Origin: Acidaminobacter sp. JC074
Lineage (GTDB): Bacteria > Bacillota > Clostridia > Peptostreptococcales > Acidaminobacteraceae
Length of the DNA stretch: 64,000 bases
NCBI RefSeq assembly: GCF_022496765.1
Contig: NZ_VANV01000013.1
Location: 62,001-126,000, forward strand
Direction: 5' to 3'
Each line of letters opens with the position of its first letter. Within the stretch, counting starts at the first letter, position 1. The notes beneath the pieces are model-generated. The model was not told where the DNA came from and did no database searches. It was given only the letters and a program-made list of their open reading frames with translations. A program made the translations under genes and the position numbers. Of this stretch, positions 25,239-35,036 are shown one piece after another.

Positions 25239-28200
25239 TTACTGAACTATCACAGCATCTTCTCCAAGAATTATTTTTAATGTATTTACCAATTGCTGAC
25301 TATTATTTACCCATAAATGTTCAGGTGCTATCATTTTCTTTTTTGTGTCTGCAAAATATAAAACCACTGGCATTTTGCCTGGACTTACTTTCAGTTCTTT
25401 TAAAATATCATTCATCAATGCATCATCTTTCGTTGGAAGCTTTAAAAATAATTTCACAACTTTTTGCTTTTTTATAGGTGTCTTTCTTCTCCCCAATAAG
25501 CCAGCAGCATTTTCTTCGTTTAAAACCATGATGTTATCTGCTATCAGTTTTGGCTCCTCATCTTCTTTAAAGTTGAGTCTACTTTTTACAATGACAAACT
25601 GATCTTCCTTTAAAAGATGAAAACACTGGTCGTATACTTTTGGAAAAACTATAATCTCAATAGCATCATATAAGTCTTCTACCTGTATAAAGGACATAAT
25701 CTTACCCGCTTTTGTGGTCATGTTTCTCTTATGAATCACCATACCTGCAAGATTAAAAGCTTTTCCATCGTACTTTCTTTGAAAATCGGGTGACTTAGCT
25801 GCTTCCTTTAAATCTCCTAGATTCATGGAAGAAACTCTGTTTACAAGATCTTTAATTTCATTTAAAGGATGGCCTGTTAAGTACAAGCCCAGTACATCCT
25901 TTTCAAAACTCAGTTTAACCTTATCCGCTAGTTCTTTGACATTAGCCATCTTATCTAACATACCAGAGTTCATAGAATCCATGCCTTCCATGGAAAACAT
26001 AGACAGTTGTCCCTTGGCATTTCTTCTTTTTTCAGAATGGATAGCATCTACGACTTTATCAAAAGAAGCCAGTAGTTGGGCACGATTATGTTTGAAATTA
26101 TCATAAGCACCTGCCTTAATCAAAGATTCAACGGCTCGTTTATTCAGTTCTCTATGGTCTACTTTTTCACAGAAATCTGTAAAATCCGAAAAAGATCTTT
26201 CCTTTATAATAGAAGCGATGATGCCTCTTCCTACATTCTTTACGGATTTAAGACCAAAGCGGATACAGTTGTTTTCAACCGAGAAAGAACCAAAACTCTT
26301 ATTGACATCTGGTGGTAAAATTTCAATGTTCATTCGGTAGCAATCCTGAATGTATCTTGCAATCTTGGACTGGTTACCAATCATACTGGTCATAGTAGCC
26401 GCCATAAATTCCACAGGAAAATGTGCTTTCAAATAAGCTGTTTGAAATGCAATGATGCCATAACCAGCTGCATGTGACTTGTTAAAGGCATACTTGGCAA
26501 AGTCCTCCATATCATTAAAGATACGTTCGGCGACAGGAGCAGGCACCCCTCTTTTCACACAGCCCTCTACACCTTCTTCAAGGGATCCATGAATAAAGAT
26601 TTGCTTTTCTCTATCCATTACATCCTTCTTCTTTTTACTCATGGCTCTTCTGACGATATCAGATCGACCATAAGAGAAACCACCTAGTTCCCTTACAATA
26701 CGCATAACTTGTTCCTGGTAAACAATGCAACCATAAGTAACATCTAAGATGCTTTCTAACATAGGATGGTCATATTTAACCATAGAAGGATTATTCTTGT
26801 TCATAATATACTTAGGTATAGAATCCATCGGACCGGGTCTGTATAAAGATATTCCGGCGATGATGTCTTCTAAAGAAGAGGGTTTAAGCTCTTTCATAAA
26901 GCGAATCATTCCTGCACTCTCTAGCTGGAAGACACCTAAGGTTTCACCACGCCCTATCAGATCGAAGGTCGCCTGGTCATCGTAACCTATATGTTCAAAT
27001 GAAAAATCAATATTCTTTTGTCTTTTGATGTGTTTGATGGTATCTTTAATAACCTTTAATGTCCTTAAACCAAGAAAGTCCATCTTTAGTAGACCAAGTT
27101 CTTCTAAAAGGGTCATGGAATACTGGGTTGTAATCGACTCATCTTGGAGGTATAAAGGGACATAATGGTCAACTGGCAGTTTGGATATAACAACCCCAGC
27201 TGCATGAGTTGATGCATGTCTAGGCATACCTTCAACGGCTTTTGCTGCCTTTATAACCTGTCTAAGCTCAGGCTCTTCTTCATACATTTGATGAAATTCT
27301 TTGGATTGGTTTAAAGCTTTATCCAAAGTCATCCCTAAAGCAAATGGTACTGCCTTAGCCAGTTTGTCTGCATCACTATAAGGCAGTTCTACAACCCTTC
27401 CTACATCTCGAAGTGCTGCTTTGGCCGCCATAGTACCAAATGTAATGATTTGTGAGACATGGTCTTTACCATACTTTTCTATAACATAATCTATAACTTC
27501 CTGACGTCTTGTATCTTCAAAATCTATATCAATATCCGGCATGGTGACACGCTCTGGATTTAAAAACCTTTCAAAGATCAGGTCATACTTAATCGGGTCC
27601 ACGTCTGTAATCTTTAAGACATAAGCTACAATAGAGCCACCAACAGATCCTCTACCAGGACCAACGGCTATACTATTGTCTTTTGCATACTTGATAAAGT
27701 CCCAAACAATCAAGAAGTAATCAGAAAAGCCCATGTTTGAAATGGTCTGAAGTTCATAATCCATTCTTTCTAGGTGCTTTTCATAGTCTTCATAACGTTC
27801 TTTTAAGCCCATCAAACAGAGCTCTCTTAAATACCTGTCATGGTCATAACCATCAGGCAAGAGATATTCCGGCAAATGTCTTGATTCAAAGTCAAAACTG
27901 ACATTACACTTTTCTGCAATCTTATTGGTGTTTTCTATGGCTTCCGGCACATGTGAAAACAAGGCCTTCATTTCCTGGGCTGACTTTAAATAGAACTCAT
28001 CTGAAGGAAACTTCATTCTTTTGCTGTCAGAGATGTTTTTCCCTGTCTGTATACATAAAAGAACATCGTGAACAGCTGCATCGGTCTTCTGTAGATAATG
28101 GACATCATTTGTAGCGACTAAAGGTACATCAATATCTTTTGAAAGTCTAATCAGATGCATATTTACAGCCTTTTGCTCCATCATGCCATGGTCTTGAAGT

Positions 28201-28715
28201 TCCAAGTAGAAATCTTCTTTAAATATAGTCTTTAGTCTGAGAGCGATTTTTTTGGCTTTTTCATAATCGTTGTACATAAGAGCTTGTTGTACATCACCCG
28301 CCAAGCAGGCACTTAAGGCAATCAAACCTTCTGAATACTCTTCTAAAAGCGCATAGTCTATTCTTGGCTTGTAGTAAAAACCATGAACAAAACCTTCTGA
28401 TACAAGTTTAATAAGGTTTTGATAACCTTTATTATCTTTAGCCAGAAGCACCAAGTGACCACTGTTTTTATCGATACCAGGATCCTTATCAGTGTATTTT
28501 CTAGCAGCCGTATAAACCTCACATCCAATGATGGGTTTGATACCGTGTTTGATGGCTTCCTTATAAAAATCTACTGCACCAAACATAACCCCATGATCGG
28601 TTATGGCAACAGCATGCATATTCTCTTCTTTTAGTTTCTGAAATAAGGGTTTGATCCTAGCAAAACCGTCTAGCAAACTATATTCAGTATGTAAATGTAA
28701 ATGTGTAAAACTCAT
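25239..28715 (-). CDS. dnaE: DNA polymerase III alpha subunit, DnaE type
   Basis: About 1158 residues; start at MSFTHLHLHTEYSLLDG (ATG at 28715, AAGGAG upstream). The N-terminal PHP domain holds HLHTEYS and AITDHGVMFG; the polymerase core holds GPGRGSVGGS and the catalytic Asp motif PDIDIDFEDTRR; a helix-hairpin-helix region and a C-terminal OB-fold follow. Replicative polymerase subunit; clostridia also carry PolC. A terminator for the upstream gene ends 14 bases before its ribosome site, so a promoter must lie close by or inside that gene. Confidence 0.94.
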   Translation of the reverse strand: MSFTHLHLHTEYSLLDGFARIKPLFQKLKEENMHAVAITDHGVMFGAVDFYKEAIKHGIKPIIGCEVYTAARKYTDKDPGIDKNSGHLVLLAKDNKGYQNLIKLVSEGFVHGFYYKPRIDYALLEEYSEGLIALSACLAGDVQQALMYNDYEKAKKIALRLKTIFKEDFYLELQDHGMMEQKAVNMHLIRLSKDIDVPLVATNDVHYLQKTDAAVHDVLLCIQTGKNISDSKRMKFPSDEFYLKSAQEMKALFSHVPEAIENTNKIAEKCNVSFDFESRHLPEYLLPDGYDHDRYLRELCLMGLKERYEDYEKHLERMDYELQTISNMGFSDYFLIVWDFIKYAKDNSIAVGPGRGSVGGSIVAYVLKITDVDPIKYDLIFERFLNPERVTMPDIDIDFEDTRRQEVIDYVIEKYGKDHVSQIITFGTMAAKAALRDVGRVVELPYSDADKLAKAVPFALGMTLDKALNQSKEFHQMYEEEPELRQVIKAAKAVEGMPRHASTHAAGVVISKLPVDHYVPLYLQDESITTQYSMTLLEELGLLKMDFLGLRTLKVIKDTIKHIKRQKNIDFSFEHIGYDDQATFDLIGRGETLGVFQLESAGMIRFMKELKPSSLEDIIAGISLYRPGPMDSIPKYIMNKNNPSMVKYDHPMLESILDVTYGCIVYQEQVMRIVRELGGFSYGRSDIVRRAMSKKKKDVMDREKQIFIHGSLEEGVEGCVKRGVPAPVAERIFNDMEDFAKYAFNKSHAAGYGIIAFQTAYLKAHFPVEFMAATMTSMIGNQSKIARYIQDCYRMNIEILPPDVNKSFGSFSVENNCIRFGLKSVKNVGRGIIASIIKERSFSDFTDFCEKVDHRELNKRAVESLIKAGAYDNFKHNRAQLLASFDKVVDAIHSEKRRNAKGQLSMFSMEGMDSMNSGMLDKMANVKELADKVKLSFEKDVLGLYLTGHPLNEIKDLVNRVSSMNLGDLKEAAKSPDFQRKYDGKAFNLAGMVIHKRNMTTKAGKIMSFIQVEDLYDAIEIIVFPKVYDQCFHLLKEDQFVIVKSRLNFKEDEEPKLIADNIMVLNEENAAGLLGRRKTPIKKQKVVKLFLKLPTKDDALMNDILKELKVSPGKMPVVLYFADTKKKMIAPEHLWVNNSQQLVNTLKIILGEDAVIVQ

Positions 28716-28728
28716 AGTACTCCTTAAA

Positions 28729-28752
28729 AAGGCCTTCATACAATGAAGGCCA
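28729..28752 (-). terminator. Terminator between solute-binding lipoprotein and dnaE
   Basis: On the minus strand GGCCTTCAT, TGT, ATGAAGGCC, then TTTTT. Confidence 0.8.
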
Positions 28753-28756
28753 TACT

Positions 28757-30001
28757 TTACTGATTCACATGCATATCCCAAAGGTCATTAATCATCATAA
28801 TAACCGATTGAGGTAATTCATGGTACCTTTTATCTGCCAGTTCTTCCACTCTGACAGCATGTCTTTTTAAACTCGCCTTTAAAAACAGCTCTGCATCAGC
28901 TTCACTGATTAAGTTGGTATCAATGACCGGCAAAGAGCCCCAGTTGGCTGGTGCATACTTATCAACTTGCATGTCTAAAGACAACATTTCATGGATCGCA
29001 AGTATGGCACCTGTTTTATTCGATGCATTAAGAGGTACTGCAAAGTAAAGCGTATCCATTACAGTGCCCTGGTCGAAAACAAAGTTTCTTGCACCATCAG
29101 GGTATACTTCATTTTTTATCGCATCTGTTATGTATGAAAAATCACTGTTCATCGTAAAGAATAAGTCACCATTTAAAAAGGCTTGATCAACTTGATCTAT
29201 ACTTTCATAGTACATGGCTTCATCCTTTAACAAATAAGGATCTAATGCTTTTAAATAATCTAAACCAGGCATGATGATTTCTTCTACCCTCTCTTTAGTA
29301 ACACCTTCTTCAAAGAGGACTTCCATATTTTCACTACCTACAATTTCGTAAATAACAGTTCTAATAAACTCACCACCGACTTCATCCATGGTTGGATTCG
29401 GGTAGGTAAAGGAAGATGGATTGTCTTCAACAAAGCTCATTAAATCTTCCGTTGAAGTTGGATAAATCTCAAGTTCATCCTCATCAAATGTCAGTACCAT
29501 TTGTTGTCTTCCAAACGGAACACCATAACCATCTAAAGCATAACCATGTTCAGATTTTACATCCATCAAGAGTTTGTTGAGTCTGTCATCAAAGTTTAAG
29601 ACCTTGTCACCAATCTCTGCATACAAAAGCCCTTTTTCGTGCATGATTCTAAACTCTTCATCTTTTAGAATCACCAAATCAATCACACCATCTTTCACTT
29701 CATTCAAAAGTTCAGCTTCTAGTATGGTAGTAATGTCATCTAAGGACATGATTTTAATGCTCAGTTCTATATTATACATGGTTTTTAACTGGTTGTAGTA
29801 CTTAGAGCTTAACCATGCTCTCATCTTTTCATCTGTATCAGTTACATATAAGTTGACAGTTGTGTTAGAGCCGCTTTCTACAATAAGGTCCCACTCTTTG
29901 TCAGGCGTTTGATCACCTGTTAGAATATCTGCTGTTTGACAAGATACCATAGCAAGTGTCAAACATAAGATTATAGACCATAAAAGTACTTTTTTTATCA
30001 T
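28757..30001 (-). CDS. Orphan extracellular solute-binding lipoprotein
   Basis: 414 residues. Lipoprotein signal peptide with lipobox MVSC (Cys21). The body has a family-1 solute-binding look (VNLYVTDTDEKMRAWL, IDLVILKDEEF, PFGRQQMVLTF, a late NWGSLPVI). No permease or ATPase gene is adjacent, which is unusual for an ABC system; it may be a surface-bound protein with another role or use permeases elsewhere. Followed by its own terminator. Ligand unknown. Confidence 0.65.
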   Translation of the reverse strand: MIKKVLLWSIILCLTLAMVSCQTADILTGDQTPDKEWDLIVESGSNTTVNLYVTDTDEKMRAWLSSKYYNQLKTMYNIELSIKIMSLDDITTILEAELLNEVKDGVIDLVILKDEEFRIMHEKGLLYAEIGDKVLNFDDRLNKLLMDVKSEHGYALDGYGVPFGRQQMVLTFDEDELEIYPTSTEDLMSFVEDNPSSFTYPNPTMDEVGGEFIRTVIYEIVGSENMEVLFEEGVTKERVEEIIMPGLDYLKALDPYLLKDEAMYYESIDQVDQAFLNGDLFFTMNSDFSYITDAIKNEVYPDGARNFVFDQGTVMDTLYFAVPLNASNKTGAILAIHEMLSLDMQVDKYAPANWGSLPVIDTNLISEADAELFLKASLKRHAVRVEELADKRYHELPQSVIMMINDLWDMHVNQ

Positions 30002-30057
30002 AAATTACCTGCCTTTTCTCTCTCTTCTCATTATATCTTAAATAAGGCCACAATAAA

Positions 30058-30082
30058 ACAAAAAGCCTACTTAGAGGCTTTT
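30058..30082 (-). terminator. Terminator of the HD-GYP gene
   Basis: AAAAGCC and GGCTTTT arms over the last codons of the gene; on the minus strand TTTTTGTTTT follows. Confidence 0.75.
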
Positions 30083-31212
30083 CTAATTTTAAATTCATCT
30101 ATATTAATATCAATTATTGATATACTAGGATTCTTATACAAGTCAATCTCATAATAGGACGCTAAGCGCTCACCATTTGCATCCTGGGTTACTCTAACGA
30201 CCGGACAAAGTTTGTTTTTCGTCATAACCTGTCCAATATCACCTGTATTCAATTTAACATATAGACCAATCGGATAGTAGCCAATCATAATAATGAACTT
30301 CTTTATTATATCTGTATCAAATTGAGTATCGGCATGTTCTATTAAATAATAAACCCCTTGATAGTAATCTATCCTTTTACAATAGATTCTATCACTGGTC
30401 ATGGCATCAAATACATCGGCTATGGCAACGATTTTTGCAAAGATTGGGATCTCATGTCTATTTAAGCCATGAGGATATCCAAGCCCATCTACTCGTTCGT
30501 GATGCCAAAGAGCGATATTGGCTGTATCATTTTCAAGATTTAAGTTACCACTTAAAATCTTATGGCCATATACGGTATGATTTTTCATTATCTCGTATTC
30601 TTCTTCTGTTAATTTCTCAGGTTTGTGGTAAATATCTTGAGGAATAAGCATTTTACCAATATCATGTATCAAAGCACCCGTCCCAAGCTGCATGAGCTTA
30701 TTTTGCGTCAAGCCGTAATATATGCCTGTTATTAAAGATAAAACACAGACATTCACGGAATGAGACAAGAGATAATCATCTATGGCACTTAGGTTTGATA
30801 AGTTCAAGACCACCCTGTCATCCATTAAGATTACATCGATGATTTTTCCTACAATCTTCTTAATCCTGTCAGCTTTTAAAGAATTACCATCTAATACTTT
30901 ACTGAGTAAATCCTCAACAACAAGTGTGGCTTCTTGTCGAGTTTCATTTAAGATAACTGATTTCCTATAGGCTGCCTTTTTTTCGAATAAAGAAGCTGAT
31001 TCCTTAACCACATTCTTATGTACCGGTTGAGCTTCTCTGTCTTCTACCAAACATTGTTTAATATCAAGCTTTTGAATTCTCACAATTCGTTTCTGATTTA
31101 GCCTTAAGCCTTCATTAAAAAGTACTTTTCCATCTATATCAAAAATAGTCTCAGCCAGTATCATGCCTTCTTCTAATTGCCTGATATCAACTGAACGTTT
31201 GATGCTTTTCAT
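30067..31212 (-). CDS. HD-GYP domain protein, likely cyclic-di-GMP phosphodiesterase
   Basis: About 381 residues from the ATG at 31212 (GGAGGATATT upstream). The N-terminal 100 residues are the DUF3391-like start (IRQLEEGMILAETIFD). The HD-GYP domain (about 140-330) has HDIGK, HHERVDGLGYP and ADVFDAMTSDR, with the metal-binding His and Asp residues in place. Such enzymes hydrolyse cyclic-di-GMP to pGpG or GMP. No membrane segment seen. It stands alone between the orphan lipoprotein and HPr. Confidence 0.88.
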   Translation of the reverse strand: MKSIKRSVDIRQLEEGMILAETIFDIDGKVLFNEGLRLNQKRIVRIQKLDIKQCLVEDREAQPVHKNVVKESASLFEKKAAYRKSVILNETRQEATLVVEDLLSKVLDGNSLKADRIKKIVGKIIDVILMDDRVVLNLSNLSAIDDYLLSHSVNVCVLSLITGIYYGLTQNKLMQLGTGALIHDIGKMLIPQDIYHKPEKLTEEEYEIMKNHTVYGHKILSGNLNLENDTANIALWHHERVDGLGYPHGLNRHEIPIFAKIVAIADVFDAMTSDRIYCKRIDYYQGVYYLIEHADTQFDTDIIKKFIIMIGYYPIGLYVKLNTGDIGQVMTKNKLCPVVRVTQDANGERLASYYEIDLYKNPSISIIDINIDEFKIRKASK

Positions 31213-31314
31213 AATATCCTCCAAAAAAAACGAATCTCGCCGTGAACAACATGTATTCGACAAAATTCGACTCTAGTACTATTTTATGATATTTACTCTT
31301 AAAAGGCAACAAAA

Positions 31315-31581
31315 TTATACATTCATTATATCAACATTGAAGAATTGCTCAAGTTTTTCTACAGCTTCCTCTTCATCTGGGCCTTTTACTGTTAAAGTAA
31401 TAACACCGTCTTTGGGGATACTCATTGAAATGATACACATAATTGACTTACCATCAATGTAATCATTTTCATAACCTAACTCAACTTCTGATAAAAAACC
31501 ATTTGTTAACTGAACAAACTTAGATGCTACTCTTGCATGTAAGCCTAATGGACTTTTTATTGTAAATTCCTTCTTAATCAT
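31315..31581 (-). CDS. ptsH: HPr phosphocarrier protein
   Basis: 88 residues. GLHAR gives the phosphorylatable His15, and Ser46 (DGKSIM) is the HPr kinase site used in CcpA control, so this is HPr rather than Crh, which lacks the histidine. It transfers phosphate from enzyme I to sugar PTS proteins. Its ATG overlaps the whiA stop by one base (TAATG), so the two are coupled. Confidence 0.9.
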   Translation of the reverse strand: MIKKEFTIKSPLGLHARVASKFVQLTNGFLSEVELGYENDYIDGKSIMCIISMSIPKDGVITLTVKGPDEEEAVEKLEQFFNVDIMNV

Positions 31582-32528
31582 TATAATGCCTCCTTGTCTA
31601 TTATATCCAATGCTATTTTTTCGATTTTCTTCATGCGGTGATTAACACCTGATTTGCCTATTGGCGGACTTAACATCTCACCAAGTTCTTTCAAACTCAA
31701 GTCTGTATTATTCAGTCTAATCATGGCAATTTCTTTTAGACCATCTGGTAAGGAATCCAGACCTGCATACTGCTCAATAATTTCTATATGCTTTTTCTGC
31801 TTAACTGCAGCATTTACCATTTTGTTCAGATTAGCTGTTTCACAGTTTACAAGACGATTAATGTTGTTTCTCATTGACTTAACAATTCTTACATTCTCGA
31901 ATGACATAAGAGCGGTATGTGCGCCTATGATGTTCAATAGATCCACAATCTGATCACCTTCTTTTAAGTAAACAATGAAGTTTTTCTTTCTGGCAATCAC
32001 TCTTGCATGTAAGTTGTAAGAGTTAATCAAATCTTTTAACTCATTGGCGTAGTCTTCTCTATGAGTAATTAACTCCAAGTGATAAGACTTTTCTGGATCA
32101 GATAAAGAACCCCCACCTAAGAATACACCTCGAATATAAGCCCTTCTACAACATTCATCCTCTATCAGCTTTTTAGGTAGTCCATTGTTGATGACTATGG
32201 AGTCATCCTTTTCAACCATGATTTCTAACCTTTTCAAGATGTCTGTTGCATCTGTTATCTTAATCTGATAAGAGTTGTTTTTTCTAAGTACATTGTTTTT
32301 AACAACTTCTAAGTCTGTATGAATTCTCATACTTCTTTTAAATAAGACAAAAATCATACGTCCTATTGCCGGGTTTTCGGTTGTTATCAGTAAATCTGTT
32401 TTACCCAAACCTCTTAATTGTATGGTACCACTTACACGCACCAAGGCCGATAGTTCAGCCATTTGACAACACTTACTGTCAGAAGTTCGTCTTGCCAACT
32501 CATTTTTCGCCTTTGATGAAAAAGACAT
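31581..32528 (-). CDS. whiA: WhiA sporulation/cell-division regulator
   Basis: 315 residues. The N-terminal part is the homing-endonuclease-like fold (SSKAKNELARR, RAYIRGVFLGGGSLSDPEKSYHLE) and the C-terminal part a helix-turn-helix (LSLKELGEMLSPPIGKSGVNHRMKK). WhiA is a conserved DNA-binding protein of Gram-positives. It usually follows yvcK and rapZ; here those genes are 10 kb away and whiA is joined to HPr instead. Confidence 0.93.
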   Translation of the reverse strand: MSFSSKAKNELARRTSDSKCCQMAELSALVRVSGTIQLRGLGKTDLLITTENPAIGRMIFVLFKRSMRIHTDLEVVKNNVLRKNNSYQIKITDATDILKRLEIMVEKDDSIVINNGLPKKLIEDECCRRAYIRGVFLGGGSLSDPEKSYHLELITHREDYANELKDLINSYNLHARVIARKKNFIVYLKEGDQIVDLLNIIGAHTALMSFENVRIVKSMRNNINRLVNCETANLNKMVNAAVKQKKHIEIIEQYAGLDSLPDGLKEIAMIRLNNTDLSLKELGEMLSPPIGKSGVNHRMKKIEKIALDIIDKEAL

Positions 32529-32535
32529 ACTTCAC

Positions 32536-32943
32536 CTACTTTATTGCTTCTAAAGCCTTTCTTATGACTTTTCTTTCGTCATCATACTTGGCCATTTTTA
32601 CCACTTTACTCGATTCAATGAAAGCAGCTTTTACAAAACCCTCTTCCATTAAAGGTTCCAAATCAAAAGATTTTGCTTCCATCAAATACCACGACACTGT
32701 TTTATTGATCATTTGATAATCTGTCCAGAAATTACTAAAAGAATATGATGTTATACCTATATAATCTAATATGATTGCATCTACATTCGTTTCCTCTTTA
32801 ACTTCTCGAATGGCAGTTTCTTCTAAAGTCTCACCGTTCTCGATTCGACCCTTTGGTAAAACCCAATCACCATTCTTTTTTCTTAACATCAATATCTTAT
32901 CTTTATAATAGACAATGCCTCCTGCACTGATTACCTCATTCAT
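32536..32943 (-). CDS. Nudix hydrolase
   Basis: 135 residues. Nudix box GRIENGETLEETAIREVKEE is complete. N-terminal ISAGGIVYYKDKILMLRK resembles diadenosine polyphosphate or ADP-sugar hydrolases. ATG at 32943 with GGAAGTGT upstream. Seven bases before whiA, so probably the first gene of a Nudix-whiA-HPr operon. Confidence 0.85.
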   Translation of the reverse strand: MNEVISAGGIVYYKDKILMLRKKNGDWVLPKGRIENGETLEETAIREVKEETNVDAIILDYIGITSYSFSNFWTDYQMINKTVSWYLMEAKSFDLEPLMEEGFVKAAFIESSKVVKMAKYDDERKVIRKALEAIK

Positions 32944-33041
32944 ACTTACACTTCCTTACATACTCTATAAACAGTATAGCATGAACTGAATTATTTTTCA
33001 CATTTTTAGTATTCTATCAGAAATCAGTCATAATGACAAAT

Positions 33042-33230
33042 TTACGAGAAAAGTAAGAGAATGCCTATAAAGATAGACAGCCCTCCACTGATCTTAGTTA
33101 GGCCGATATTCATTTCACTCGGTTCGGCGTTTTTATACTTCCATCGTTCACCAAACATGGCCATCATTTCTGGTTTTATAAGTGATAATATACCAGTCAC
33201 TATCAAAAAAAGCCCCACAAACTTATTCAT
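33042..33230 (-). CDS. Small two-helix membrane protein (DUF6199-like)
   Basis: 62 residues from the ATG at 33230, with GGGAG five bases upstream; the GTG at 33236 overlaps the previous stop. Two hydrophobic helices (FVGLFLIVTGILSLI and GGLSIFIGILLLF) flank a loop with WKYKNAEPSE, a pattern seen in small DUF6199-type proteins. Function unknown. Translationally coupled to the gene before it. Confidence 0.6.
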   Translation of the reverse strand: MNKFVGLFLIVTGILSLIKPEMMAMFGERWKYKNAEPSEMNIGLTKISGGLSIFIGILLLFS

Positions 33231-33232
33231 GT

Positions 33233-34480
33233 TCACTCCCTTAACTTATAGATTCCTAAAAACTCTAAAGTCTTTGCGTCAAAAGATATTTCGTAATCAT
33301 CATCCCCAATAACAACAACAAAGTCCCAGAAGTAGTCTATAACATTATCTGATTCTCTCAGTTTAAAACAAGCATCCTTAATCTTATATGCCTTTAAGTC
33401 TTTTTCTAGTATTGTTCTATTGTTATAGTAGTCTTCATAATCAACATGGTCGTAGATATCTTTTATAATCGGTAAAGGAAAACTAACCATTTGTAATTCA
33501 ATGTCACTATTTTTTACATAGTAAAAGGTAAAATCATCAAATGAAGAACGTTTATGATCCGACCTATACGCATGAACATAACACATGCCATCATAGTCTT
33601 CTAACTCTAGATACTGATACTCTGAATAACCAATCTTTTCTAAGTAAGTTTTAACTTCTTTTTTAATGCTTTCTTTATCCGCTTCGCTTATAAGAGCAGT
33701 TTTTCTTTCTTTTACATCATTTTGCATCTGTAATATGGATCCATCGCCATACATATAACCTTCAGAATCCTTATAAGAAAATTGAATGCTATCTATAGAA
33801 CCAACAAAGTGATGCATTGAAACTTCTTCATGAATTTTAATATCATCTTTTTCTACATGGTCATATAAAGCATCAAAGTAGCTAAATAGCTTTTCTCTTA
33901 AAAGCTCCTGATCCACCTTGACATTAAGAAATGACATATAGTCTGGATGATCTTTTAAAACATTCTCATAATTCATATCACTGACATCAACCTGCTTCAG
34001 ATAAAAATGATATGATGCTATTAAAGTCTTTTGTGCATTCAAATATTCTTTCATAGGCATATCAGTATTTTGATAAGCATCGCACAGTTCTTCTAAGTCT
34101 GTTAGATAAGCGATAATATCATCTGCTTTTTTATCTAATTTATCTTGGTCTAAGTCTTTTTCAAATAAGACTTCCAAATCATCTAATATACCAATATAGG
34201 CAACATGAGTTTCTACATCAATAAAGCGGTTATCAGCTGATATCATATCTAGATGGCCTAATAGCCTTGAATAGCCTTTAGCACTTTCTAACTTGTAGTC
34301 TATGCTATCATTAAATGACTGACCAACTATATAGTTTCTACAATATCTAAAAGACATACCTAAAAACATTTGTATTTCATCAAACGCTTCTTTATCTTCT
34401 TGATAATCTATCATCCAATAACTACTTGCCACTGTTAGCACCAGTAACAATACGATTAAAATCTGCTTCTTCTTTTTCAT
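33233..34480 (-). CDS. Membrane-anchored YpeB-like protein
   Basis: About 415 residues; ATG at 34480 with GTGGAGG upstream. One N-terminal membrane helix (ILIVLLLVLTVASSYWMI), then a helical region (residues about 30-200) and a C-terminal half with PepSY-like segments (KTYLEKIGYSEYQYLEL, DYEISFDAKTLEFLGI). This matches the layout of YpeB, the partner of the SleB germination hydrolase, but the identity is weak. A SleB-type hydrolase is encoded elsewhere, at 45959. Confidence 0.5.
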   Translation of the reverse strand: MKKKKQILIVLLLVLTVASSYWMIDYQEDKEAFDEIQMFLGMSFRYCRNYIVGQSFNDSIDYKLESAKGYSRLLGHLDMISADNRFIDVETHVAYIGILDDLEVLFEKDLDQDKLDKKADDIIAYLTDLEELCDAYQNTDMPMKEYLNAQKTLIASYHFYLKQVDVSDMNYENVLKDHPDYMSFLNVKVDQELLREKLFSYFDALYDHVEKDDIKIHEEVSMHHFVGSIDSIQFSYKDSEGYMYGDGSILQMQNDVKERKTALISEADKESIKKEVKTYLEKIGYSEYQYLELEDYDGMCYVHAYRSDHKRSSFDDFTFYYVKNSDIELQMVSFPLPIIKDIYDHVDYEDYYNNRTILEKDLKAYKIKDACFKLRESDNVIDYFWDFVVVIGDDDYEISFDAKTLEFLGIYKLRE

Positions 34481-34617
34481 TTTAGCCTCCACTTGTATCA
34501 TAGAATTAAATAAGATGAAAACATATAGTCTAGGGGTTCTGTAATATTATTACAATACTTTTAATATTATTTATATATAACTCATCAAATCAAGTGCTTA
34601 CTTATAAATACCAATAA

Positions 34618-34640
34618 AAATAACCTGATTGCTCAGGTTA
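34618..34640 (-). terminator. Terminator of the GH4/ABC operon
   Basis: AACCTGA, short loop, TCAGGTT; on the minus strand TTTTTATTGG follows. It overlaps the end of the last gene. Confidence 0.75.
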
Positions 34641-35036
34641 ACTTGTTTGAATTAAATGTCCATCTAGATAGTTTTGCATGGACTGAAACAAAGGGGTAGG
34701 TAAATGATCAAAAGAAAACCAGTTCACCTCTGTCAGCTCATCTTTTGCATTTACAGTCACATTACCACTATCATAGTCCGATTCTATCCAAATGGTTATA
34801 TAATGTTTGCCTTCTTTAAATAAATCATTGGTGATGCCTTTGAATCTTAAGTTCTTAATGTTAATACCAACTTCTTCATTGGTCTCACGTTTGGCACACT
34901 CAAATGGATCTTCGCCATAATCTAAGTGTCCGCCTGGACAGGACCAAGTCTCATGACCATGAGAACCAGACCTTTTGATCATCAGGATTTTATCATCCTT
35001 CCAAATGAGAACACCAACACCTACTCTAACCTTCAA
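34638..35036 (-). CDS. Nudix hydrolase (NUDT15/MutT-like)
   Basis: 132 residues. Nudix box GHLDYGEDPFECAKRETNEE is complete, with VGVLIWKDDKILMIKRSGSHG before it. It overlaps the LacI gene by 11 bases and is the last gene of the sugar operon. Its role in that operon is unclear: removal of a nucleotide-sugar by-product is possible. Confidence 0.8.
   Translation of the reverse strand: MKVRVGVGVLIWKDDKILMIKRSGSHGHETWSCPGGHLDYGEDPFECAKRETNEEVGINIKNLRFKGITNDLFKEGKHYITIWIESDYDSGNVTVNAKDELTEVNWFSFDHLPTPLFQSMQNYLDGHLIQTS

Noticed and set aside
31315-31581. Crh instead of HPr
   Set aside because: His15 is present; Crh lacks it.
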